NCBI GenBank assembly: GCA_016711285.1
Contig: JADJTG010000004.1
Span: forward strand, 1-17,977
Direction of reading: 5' to 3'
Length of the DNA stretch: 17,977 nt
DNA from: Sphingobacteriales bacterium
Lineage (GTDB): Bacteria; Bacteroidota; Bacteroidia; Chitinophagales; UBA2359
The notes under the pieces are model-generated. The model was not told the origin of the DNA and did no database searches. It was given only the letters and a program-made list of their open reading frames with translations. Each line of letters begins with the position of its first letter. Positions within the stretch are counted from its first letter, which is position 1. This document shows positions 9,776 to 17,162 of this stretch, piece by piece. Made by a program: the position numbers and the translations under genes.

Positions 9776-10951
9776 ATGAAAGAAACACCTTTGAGCAGCA
9801 AAAATGTTTTAAATTTGTGCGAACCTTATCATTCAACAACTTTCTGTTTTCATACAGCGTTTATACAATTTGTGATACCCTCCGAAAAACGCCTCTACTT
9901 TGCTTCCATGCTACTCAGTCGTAGCATTAATGGCTTTAAAAAAGCACATTGTTACGATTTTAAGCGGATTTTGGTAGTACGTTTAGACGAAATCGGCGAT
10001 ATGATTGTGTCGTTACCTGCTTTCGAAGCCTTGCGTCACCGCTATCCGAAGGCACATATTACTTTGTTGTGCAAGTCATTTGTAAAAAGTATAGTTGCGC
10101 CTACGCCCTATTTTGACCGCATTGTGGAGCAAGTAAGCGAACTAAATTCTTCTTCTTCTTATGATTTGATAGTGGAAATGCGCGGCACTTGGGAAACGCT
10201 CCATTTTGCACAACGCCATCGTCCGGACATTCGTTTGGACAGGGGTACAGTACGCTTCTACAACAAACTCTTCCAAAAGCAGCACCCGCACGAGGTATTT
10301 ACGAATTTGCAAGTATTACAGCCTTTGTTCAAAACCCAACCGCTGCCTGCCGACCCGCAAATTCAGCTTTTTTATGCCCCCGAGCATCTTACCTGCGCCG
10401 AGCGTTTTTTGCAGCAGCATCGTATCGGGGAGTTTGCGGTGTTTCATATCGGAGCGCGAAAAGCCCTGCGCCGCTGGAGCATACAGCGTTTTGCCGAAGT
10501 AGCCGCATATTTGAAAAAAAACTACCACTGGTATATTGTGTGGGTAGGCGATGCTACTGAGCAAAGCGACATTGAAGCGGTGCGCCAACTGCTGGATTTT
10601 GAAACGTTTTCGTTTGCGGGTGTAGGTGGTTTAATGGATTATGCCGCTTTGGTGCGCCGCGCCCACCTGATGTTAGGCAACGAAAGTGGTCCTATGCACA
10701 TAGCGGCGGCGGCGGGTGCGCCCACGATTGGTTTGTTCGGACCGGGCGAGCCGCATATTTTTGCGCCTTTCGGCAAAAAAGCGACCTTTATTCATCACAA
10801 GTTGCACTGCAATCCCTGCACACAACTGCACTGTGTATCGCCCGAACGAACCTGTATGAGTTTAATCAGTGTAGCGGAGGTATTAGAAAAAATCCGGCAA
10901 CTGCAAACTTCTTTGCCTCAAACGCCCCATTTTACCACACAATCTTTGTAG
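9776..10951 (+). CDS. Glycosyltransferase family 9 (heptosyltransferase-like)
   Basis: A cytoplasmic glycosyltransferase that probably adds a heptose or similar sugar to LPS core or another surface glycan from an ADP-sugar donor. The first Rossmann domain starts at ILVVRLDEIGDMIVSLPAFE (residues 65-84 from the first ATG). The donor-binding domain contains GEFAVFHIGARKALRRWSIQ, then the GT9 hallmark GNESGPMHIAAAAGAPTIG and LFGPGEP. A C-terminal CNPC...CVSPERTCM cysteine cluster is common in this family. The frame is intact at 391 residues. The first 44 residues have no homology I recognise; ATG at 9908 gives a 347-residue protein with a more typical N terminus, so the true start may be there. 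It is divergent from pepP and 63 bases before ndh. The exact acceptor cannot be told from the sequence. Confidence 0.9.
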   Translation: MKETPLSSKNVLNLCEPYHSTTFCFHTAFIQFVIPSEKRLYFASMLLSRSINGFKKAHCYDFKRILVVRLDEIGDMIVSLPAFEALRHRYPKAHITLLCKSFVKSIVAPTPYFDRIVEQVSELNSSSSYDLIVEMRGTWETLHFAQRHRPDIRLDRGTVRFYNKLFQKQHPHEVFTNLQVLQPLFKTQPLPADPQIQLFYAPEHLTCAERFLQQHRIGEFAVFHIGARKALRRWSIQRFAEVAAYLKKNYHWYIVWVGDATEQSDIEAVRQLLDFETFSFAGVGGLMDYAALVRRAHLMLGNESGPMHIAAAAGAPTIGLFGPGEPHIFAPFGKKATFIHHKLHCNPCTQLHCVSPERTCMSLISVAEVLEKIRQLQTSLPQTPHFTTQSL

Positions 10952-11014
10952 ATTTTTTTAAAGACAATTAACCTCTTTTTAGTCATAAAATATTTCATCA
11001 TAAAATATAATTAT

Positions 11015-12288
11015 ATGAAAACAGCACACAAAAAAGTAATAATTGTAGGTGCAGGCTTTGGTGGAATTGAGTTGGCAAAAAAACTTAAGCATTTACCCTT
11101 TGATGTATGGTTGTTGGATAAGCATAATTATCATTGTTTTCAGCCATTATTGTATCAAGTGGCAACAGGTGGTTTGGAGGCATCAAGCATTGCTTATCCG
11201 GTGCGCCGGATTTTCAGGGGTTATAGAAATATAGAGTGCCACATGGCAGAAGTACAGCGCATCAACACCGACCGCCGCACACTCAGCACCGACATTGGCG
11301 AATTTGAGTACGATTATTTAGTGATTGCAACGGGCAGTACCAATAATTTTTTCAATTTTGAACCTATCAAACAGCAGTTATTTCCCCTCAAAAGTGTAGT
11401 AAATGCCTTGGATATTCGCAGTTTTATCATGCAAAATCTGGAGTTGGCAGCCATTACACAAGATGCCTCCAAACGTGCAGCATTGATGAATATTGCGATT
11501 ATAGGCGGTGGTCCGGCAGGGGTAGAAGTAGCGGGCGCACTGGCAGAGATGAAACGCTATGTGTTTCCGAAAGATTTTCCGAACCTTGATTTTTCTCAAA
11601 TGAATATTGTATTGTTCGAAGCAGCCCCGCGCTTGCTGAGTGCCATCAGGAACACGCTTCTGCAATGAGCCTGCGCGATATTCAACGCTTGGGAATTCAG
11701 GTACAATTGAATACAATGGTAGAAGACTACCGCGCTGATTCGATATATTTAAAAGGAGGCGGCATATTTTCTACGGCTACGGTAATTTGGACGGCGGGCG
11801 TAAAAGGGAATCCTTTGGCGGGGCTTGCCGCCGATTGCATAGTAGGAGGCAACCGAATAGCGGTAAACGACTACAACCAAGTAAAAGGTTACGACCATAT
11901 TTTTGCCATTGGCGATGTTGCCGCACAAACAGACACCGAAAATCCGAAAGGGTTGCCGATGCTCGCTCCGGTGGCGGTACAACAAGCACATCATTTAGCC
12001 AAAAACCTCCAACGCCTTGAAAAAAAACAAGATTTGCAGCCTTTTTCTTACCATAACAAAGGTGTAATGGCAACCATCGGAAAAAACAAAGCAGTAGTAG
12101 ATTTGCCGAAAGTAAAATTTCAAGGCATATTTGCGTGGTTTGTATGGATGTTCGTACACATTTTACTATTAGTGGGTTTTCGCAACAAAGTAATTACGTT
12201 TTTTGATTGGTTCATCAACTACGTCAATTACGACCGCCCCTTGAGCTTAATCATAAGACGTTTTCATAAAACCTATACCGAAGAATAA
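11015..12288 (+). CDS. ndh: Type II NADH:quinone oxidoreductase (one frame break)
   Basis: A single-subunit, non-proton-pumping NADH dehydrogenase that passes electrons through FAD to quinone, about 424 residues after correction. The FAD-binding GAGFGG is at residues 12-17 and the NADH-binding GGGPAGVE at 164-171. The second FAD motif YDHIFAIGDVA follows, then LPMLAPVAVQQA in the quinone-site region. A hydrophobic C-terminal segment (FAWFVWMFVHILLLVGF) and amphipathic helices probably dock it on the inner membrane. One base is missing at about 11649, after RLLSAI; restoring it joins the two frames through SEHASAMSLRDI with no lost residues. An AATCTTTG sequence at 10941-10948 is one base off the -7 consensus and could drive it. 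I saw no further sign of decay. Confidence 0.94.
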
Positions 12289-12351
12289 AAAACAAAGACT
12301 CCCGCACCGAAATGAAGAATATCGCTACTCGGATAAAACAAATAAGCAGCG

Positions 12352-12359
12352 TATCTTTG
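12352..12359 (+). promoter_or_regulatory. Bacteroidota -7 promoter element for the Wzz-like gene
   Basis: TATCTTTG matches TAnnTTTG exactly in the 196-base gap after ndh, and predicts a leader of about 120 bases before the ATG at 12485. No clear -33 TTG was found at the expected distance. Confidence 0.5.
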
Positions 12360-12484
12360 CAGCCTTAAAATATAAAGGGTAGTAGATACGGTGCAACGTT
12401 TACAGGTATTTTATCATCTCTTTTGATTTCAGTAAAAAAAATACGCCATACCTTTTTTCATCAATCCGAAGTGCAAAAATTTAC

Positions 12485-13366
12485 ATGTTTGAACTTTTAC
12501 AAATTTTATGGAAATGGCGCAAAGCCATTTTAATCGCTTGTGCAGTGGCAACTGTTGGCAGCATTATCATCAGTTTGTTGTTGCCCAATCAATATAAATC
12601 TACTGCTATTTTACGCCCCATCAGTCCTACGCTTCTCGACCGTGCCGCTATTTTTCCAAAAGAAGGCTCAAAAAATGAAGTGTATTTATTTGGCGGAAAA
12701 GATGATATAGACCGTTTGTTGTCTATCGGTGAGTCGGGGGCTTTGTACGGATATTTGATTCAGAAACATCATTTATATGCACATTACGGCATCGACAGCA
12801 CGGCGAAAGAAGCGGAATTTAAGGTAATGAAAAAATTGACAAATAATTACGAAATTCTAAAAAACACCTATAACGAAGTAGAAGTGCAGGTAACAGACAA
12901 AGACCCGATGTTCGCGGCACAATTTGCAAATGATATTACCAATAAAATTGATGAAATCAACAGGGGAATTATTTTTGAAAAAAAGAATGATATTTTAAAA
13001 ACACTTCAGGTGCAGCACAATCGTTTGCAGCAAGAAGTAAAAACATTGAGTGACAGCACGCGCCGCCTCATTGCCGAAAATCCCCGAGACACCATCAGCA
13101 GTGGAGTATTGTATAAAATGTTACAAAGCAAACTCAAAGAATTTGGGGGCGTAAAAGAAAACTTGGAAGAGTCGCAGGCGGTTCAGCAAATGAATATGTC
13201 CACTGTTTACATTACCCAAAAAGCTGCCGTAGCCAGCCGTAAATTCAAACCCCAGCGCAGCCTCTTGGTATTGGGAACGTTGCTGATTACCTTTGTCTTG
13301 GGTGCAATGGCTGCCGTTTTTACGGAAAAATACAAAGAATATCAACAACAAAACGGCATATCGTAA
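12485..13366 (+). CDS. Wzz-like polysaccharide co-polymerase / chain-length determinant protein
   Basis: An inner-membrane protein of 293 residues with the layout of polysaccharide co-polymerases: a transmembrane helix near the N terminus (about 13-33, ending SIIISLLLPNQYKS), a long periplasmic part with coiled-coil character (about 155-230), and a second transmembrane helix near the C terminus (about 259-280) preceded by the basic FKPQRS. PNQYKSTAILRP after the first helix is typical of the Wzz domain. These proteins set the length of O-antigen or capsule chains or support export. There is no C-terminal tyrosine-kinase domain and no outer-membrane export gene next to it. The GT9 gene about 1.5 kb upstream is the only glycan gene nearby. 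Family assignment is firm; the polymer it serves is unknown. Confidence 0.85.
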   Translation: MFELLQILWKWRKAILIACAVATVGSIIISLLLPNQYKSTAILRPISPTLLDRAAIFPKEGSKNEVYLFGGKDDIDRLLSIGESGALYGYLIQKHHLYAHYGIDSTAKEAEFKVMKKLTNNYEILKNTYNEVEVQVTDKDPMFAAQFANDITNKIDEINRGIIFEKKNDILKTLQVQHNRLQQEVKTLSDSTRRLIAENPRDTISSGVLYKMLQSKLKEFGGVKENLEESQAVQQMNMSTVYITQKAAVASRKFKPQRSLLVLGTLLITFVLGAMAAVFTEKYKEYQQQNGIS

Positions 13367-13375
13367 TAAAACATT

Positions 13376-13383
13376 TACCTTTG
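13376..13383 (+). promoter_or_regulatory. Possible distal promoter element for the polyamine gene
   Basis: TACCTTTG is an exact TAnnTTTG match, 98 bases before the ATG at 13481 and upstream of the inverted repeat at 13400-13429. No clear -33 TTG is visible. Confidence 0.4.
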
Positions 13384-13399
13384 CACACATTTTATTCAA

Positions 13400-13429
13400 A
13401 AGCCCTTCCTACAATATTGTATAAGGCTT
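13400..13429 (+). repeat. Inverted repeat in the leader of the polyamine gene
   Basis: A perfect 12-base palindrome, TACAATATTGTA (13410-13421), is nested within an outer imperfect stem, AAGCCcTT (13400-13407) with AAGGCTT (13423-13429). It lies between two candidate -7 elements and has no following T-run, so an operator or a leader hairpin is more likely than a terminator. Its role is inference. Confidence 0.5.
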
Positions 13430-13444
13430 GTAGTGCATATTTTA

Positions 13445-13452
13445 TATCTTTG
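13445..13452 (+). promoter_or_regulatory. Proximal -7 promoter element for the polyamine gene
   Basis: TATCTTTG matches TAnnTTTG exactly and lies 28 bases before the ATG at 13481. TTG triplets upstream are at spacings of 14 and 25 bases, neither ideal, so only the -7 element is clear. Confidence 0.5.
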
Positions 13453-13480
13453 TTTTCAATATTATTTATTTAAACATATT

Positions 13481-14685
13481 ATGTCAAAAGTCTTGATTAT
13501 CGGCGCGGGCGGCGTGAGCAACGTGGTTGTAAAAAAATGCGCTCGTGTGCCGGAAGTTTTCAGCGAAATTATGCTGGCGAGCCGCACGCTCTCCAAGTGC
13601 GAAGCCATCGCTGCACAAATACCCGAACAAAAAATACAAACCGCACAGGTAAACGCCGACAATGTAGCCGAAGTAGTAGCGTTGATACGCCGTTTTCAGC
13701 CCCAATTGGTGATAAATGTAGCTTTGCCTTATCAGGATTTGCCGATAATGGACGCTTGTTTGGAGTGTGGGGTGCATTATTTGGATACCGCCAACTACGA
13801 ACCCAAAGACGAAGCAAAATTTGAATACAGTTGGCAATGGGCATATCACGAGCGTTTTAAAGCGCGCGGTATTATGGCTTTGTTGGGCTGCGGCTTCGAC
13901 CCGGGCGTAACACAGGCATTTACCGCCTACGCCGCCAAACATCATTTTGACGAAATGCACTTTTTGGATATAGTGGATTGCAATGCTGGCGACCACGGAC
14001 AAGCCTTTGCCACCAATTTTAACCCCGAAATTAATATTCGCGAAATTACGCAGCCGGGAAAATACTGGGAAAACGGCAAATGGGTGGAAATTCCGCCGAT
14101 GAGCATCCATAAGCCGATAGATTATCCGAATGTGGGGCACAAAGAATCATACTTGTTGTTTCATGAGGAGTTGGAGAGTTTGGTAAAACACTTCCCTACT
14201 TTGCGCCGTGCCCGTTTTTGGATGACTTTCGGGCAGCAATACATCACGCATTTAACAGTGCTGCAAAATGTGGGTATGACGAGCATCAAACCCATCAAGT
14301 TTCAGGGAATGGACATCATACCTTTGGAGTTTTTGAAGGCGGTATTGCCGGAGCCGGGTACTTTGGGCGAAAATTACACCGGAGAAACCTCCATTGGTTG
14401 CCAAATTAAGGGGGTATATGCAGGAAAAGACAAAACATATTTTATATACAACAACTGCAAACATCAAGATGCGTATCGCGATGTGCAGGCGCAGGGCGTG
14501 AGCTACACTACCGGAGTGCCAGCGATGCTCGGGGCAAAAATGATGCTCACAGGCAAGTGGATGCAAGCGGGTGTATGGAATGTGGAGCAACTAAATCCCA
14601 ACCCGTTTTGGCAGAGTTGGGAACGTATGGCTTGCCTTGGCACGAAATCATCAATCCCGAATTGCCGCACCAATACGATATATAA
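13481..14685 (+). CDS. Carboxynorspermidine/carboxyspermidine dehydrogenase (saccharopine dehydrogenase family, one frame break)
   Basis: A cytoplasmic NAD(P)H-dependent enzyme, about 401 residues after correction, that condenses aspartate semialdehyde with a diamine (putrescine or diaminopropane) to carboxy(nor)spermidine, the alternative route to spermidine. The N terminus is a Rossmann fold (MSKVLIIGAGGVSNVV, then ASRTLSKCEAIA). GCGFDPGVTQAFTAYAAKH and DIVDCNAGDHGQAFATNFNP are characteristic of this subfamily rather than of true saccharopine dehydrogenase. One base is missing near 14613. Restoring it gives QELGTYGLPWHEIINPELP and a stop at 14683-14685; the uncorrected frame runs to 14695 with an unrelated tail. 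The ATG at 13481 is chosen over 13433 because the Rossmann fold begins there. The partner decarboxylase gene (nspC type) is not in the window. Substrate preference cannot be told. Confidence 0.9.
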
Positions 14686-14697
14686 TTCAAAATAATT

Positions 14698-14724
14698 AGA
14701 ACAATTTGTTTGTTCTTTTTATTT
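14698..14724 (+). terminator. Probable terminator after the polyamine gene
   Basis: A 7-base perfect stem, AGAACAA (14698-14704) with TTGTTCT (14710-14716), has a 5-base loop and is followed by a T-rich tract. It lies 12 bases after the corrected stop. The stem is short and AT-rich, so termination may be partial. Confidence 0.5.
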
Positions 14725-14793
14725 ATCTGAATACTGTTATTATTTAAAAAGAAAAAAAACAACTATAAATCCAATATACATAACAACAAAAAC

Positions 14794-15455
14794 ATGAAAA
14801 AAATATTTTTTTCGTTGGCTCTTGTGAGCCTGATGGCGACTTTTAACAGTTGCAAAAACCAACCCGAAAGTGATAAAGCCACCGTAGAGCCTGCCAAAGA
14901 AACAGCAGCACCTACAGAAGCCACCGCCACCGGAACTGCCTATAAACTCAATACCGCCACCAGCAAAGCCACTTGGATAGGCCTAAGCGGTGGGCAAACA
15001 CAATGGTACTTTTGATTTCAAAAGCGGCTCTATCCAAACAGATGGCACCAACATCACCGGGCGGCGATATTATTATTGATGTAGCTTCTTTGAAAGCTTT
15101 GGATCAGGACGAAGGAAATACCAAATTAGCGGCGCACTTAACTTCTCCCGATTTTTGGATACTGCCAGATATCCTACGGCTATTTTGTTATTACGAGCGT
15201 AGCTCCTTATACAGCCCCTGCCAATCCTGCCGAAAAAACGGTATTGCAAGGTGCTACACACAACATCACAGGCAATCTCACTATTGGTGCTAAAACCAAC
15301 AGTGTAACTTTTCCTGCAAAATTACAATGGACGCAACCACATTAAAATCAGAGTCATTGTTTAACATTGACCGCAGCCAATGGGGTATCAGCTATGGCAA
15401 CGACAAATCGTTGGGCGATAAATTCATCAGCCCTACTGTTACTTTAGGGTTTTAA
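14794..15455 (+). CDS. YceI-family lipoprotein (five frame breaks)
   Basis: An exported lipoprotein with a YceI-like lipocalin-fold domain that in other members binds isoprenoid-type lipids; about 221 residues after correction. A hydrophobic signal (MKKIFFSLALVSLMATFNSC) ends in a lipobox with Cys20, followed by a Thr/Ala/Glu-rich linker to about residue 50. The domain opens with ATWIGLKAVGKHNGT, fitting WxGxKxxGxHxG, and ends SLFNIDRSQWGISYG...TVTLGF. The frame changes at about 14986 (two bases lost), 15059-15061 (one G gained), 15152-15156 (one T lost), 15183-15186 (one T lost) and 15325-15328 (one base lost). All conserved blocks survive across these points, so sequencing error is the likelier cause, although a decayed gene cannot be excluded. 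It converges on pntA. Confidence 0.82.
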
Positions 15456-15497
15456 CTTAGAAGCAAGTAAATAATAATAATTTCTATTTATTTTAAT

Positions 15498-15538
15498 AAA
15501 AAAAGCCTTCCGTCGCAAAACACCAGAAAGCTTTTTTT
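15498..15538. terminator. Bidirectional terminator between the YceI gene and pntA
   Basis: Stem 15498-15510 pairs with 15526-15538, with one C/A mismatch and a 15-base loop. The A7 on the left and T8 on the right give a U-tract in either direction. It sits between two converging stop codons, as expected for a shared terminator. Confidence 0.8.
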
Positions 15539-15572
15539 TGGATCAAATAAAATTGAAAGAGAAATTTCTTTT

Positions 15573-16706
15573 CTACAATTCCAAAATATCTTTGGTGAGG
15601 GTATGGAGCAATTCGCCGCGATGGGTGATGATGCTTCCTTTGGTGATGTGTTCGTCCATTTCCCACCTAAAACCATCTTTATTGGCAAGATGCAACAACA
15701 AAGTGCTGATATTTTTTGGAGTATAATTCGCTGGCATTGAGGGGGCAGCAAAAAGACGGCACAATTGGACTGACCGATGATGGTGACACCGTTTTTCTGT
15801 ACAATTTTGTCTAATTCGCTCCATTCGCAGTTGCCGCCCGGTTCCACCGCCATATCCACTCCTGCTGCTCCGTGCTTCGTCGTTTTTAGCATATCGCTGC
15901 TGACGAGCAAAGGAGCTTTTTTGCCGATAACCAATGCCGTAGTAATGACCAAGTCGGCATCTTTGATATGGTGAGCGATGAGTTCTTTTTGTTTTTGTAA
16001 AAATTCAGCCGATACTTCTTTTGCATAGCCGCCCTCTGTTTTTACGCCACCACCTTCTACCATCAAAAATTTTCCGCCCAAGGATTCCACTTCTTCTTTG
16101 GTTTCGGGGCGCACATCGGTTACTTCCACCACTGCACCCAATCGGCGGGCGGTAGCTGTTGCCTGCAAACCCGCCACCGCTCCAAAAATCAGCACCGCGC
16201 CCGGTGTAATGGTGCGCGGCGGTCACTCATGGGCGGAAATTTTTTGCCCAGCGCACCAGCACCGAGCAGCACCGCTTTATAGCCCGCCAAATTCGCCTGA
16301 GAACTGAGAGCGTCCATTTTTGCGCCCTTGAAATGCGCGGCACGGCATCCATGGCAAAAGAGGTAATGCGTTGTTGCAGCAGTTGCTTCCAATTCGGCTT
16401 GGGTGTAGGGATACAAAAATGAAATAATGACGGCTTCGGAGCGCAGCGTGGCAACTTCTTCGGTGGTGGGTGCATTTACTTTGAGCAATACATCGGCGGT
16501 GGCGAGCAGCGCGGCTTTGTCGCTGTGTAGTTGCGCTCCGGCGGCTTCGTAGTCGCTATCGGCAAAAAAAGAGCGCGTACCTGCTCCACGTTCTATTGCA
16601 CATACAAAACCCGCTTTGGTGAGTTGTTTTACACCATCGGGCGAGAGAGCCACTCTGTTTTCTCGGCGAGGGCGGCTTGTTCCCATCTAACTACAGCTAT
16701 TTTCAA
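15573..16706 (-). CDS. pntA: NAD(P) transhydrogenase alpha subunit part 1 (several frame breaks)
   Basis: This is the NAD(H)-binding domain I protein of proton-translocating transhydrogenase, about 380 residues, of the split type with no membrane helices. Recognisable blocks are ENRVALSPDGVKQLTKAGF, SFAMDAVPRISRAQ, MDALSSQANLAGYKAVLLGA, VEVTDVRPETKEEVESLGG, DADLVITTALVIGKKAPLLV, GAAGVDMAVEPGGNCEWSE and TLLLHLANKDGFRWEMDEHI. Frame breaks lie at about 16687, 16383, 16317-16321 (T-run), 16211-16230 and 15712-15750 (three small ones). The NAD motif reads GAVAGLQA at 16171-16186 where GAGVAGLQA is expected, so one Gly codon is missing. The start is near 16706 as TTG (LKIAVVR), or an ATG damaged by error. 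The terminator after its stop leaves no room for pntAB or pntB downstream. Alanine dehydrogenase is related but fits the C-terminal sequence less well. Confidence 0.85.
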
Positions 16707-17162
16707 GGCAAATTTGATTTTTAGAAATTTGGTAAAAATGAAGCAAAAATTGACAAAAAAACTAAGTATATTATACAGCCAATATGGAGCAGTAAGCCAT
16801 TAAAACCAGCATATTTTAAAAAGTTGTATAAGTTGTTTTCAGCTTTTACAAAATATAGCAACAACATCTTATTTTTTACAAAAATATTTATGCTTTTGTA
16901 TTGAGGTTGTTTATAATCCTAAAATAATTTATTTTTTTGACGAATAGCTTTTTTTTTACAGTTTATTTTACAGACATATTTTAAGGTTGTATTAGCCCAT
17001 AGTATTAAAATTCCTCATCTTTAATAAAAAATATTCTAAATTGCGGTGTGTTTGAATCATAAATGCGCCGCAATTTCGTTTTGTATCCAAGTATGATTTA
17101 CTGAGGTTTTTGCAACGATTTTAGCCCCAAGTTGTTTTTTTTATTTGTTTTTTTTCTGTGTA
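16707..17162. other. AT-rich intergenic gap
   Basis: This stretch of about 455 bases between the divergent pntA and the last gene is very AT-rich with many T and A runs. I find no credible coding frame or RNA gene. It should hold both promoters, but I see no exact TAnnTTTG on either strand. The only clear structure is the inverted repeat at 17038-17076. Confidence 0.6.
17038..17076. repeat. Inverted repeat in the intergenic gap
   Basis: AAATTGCGG (17038-17046) and its perfect complement CCGCAATTT (17068-17076) flank a 21-base loop, in otherwise AT-rich DNA. No T-run follows directly. It may be an operator or leader hairpin for the gene starting near 17163; no function can be assigned. Confidence 0.45.

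Noticed and set aside
13433..13480. Earlier ATG at 13433 for the polyamine gene
   Set aside because: The added 16 residues precede the Rossmann fold, match no family sequence and would include the -7 promoter element at 13445-13452 in the coding region.
13484..14140. 218-residue minus-strand open frame opposite the polyamine gene
   Set aside because: It mirrors the conserved carboxyspermidine dehydrogenase frame; no independent coding signal.
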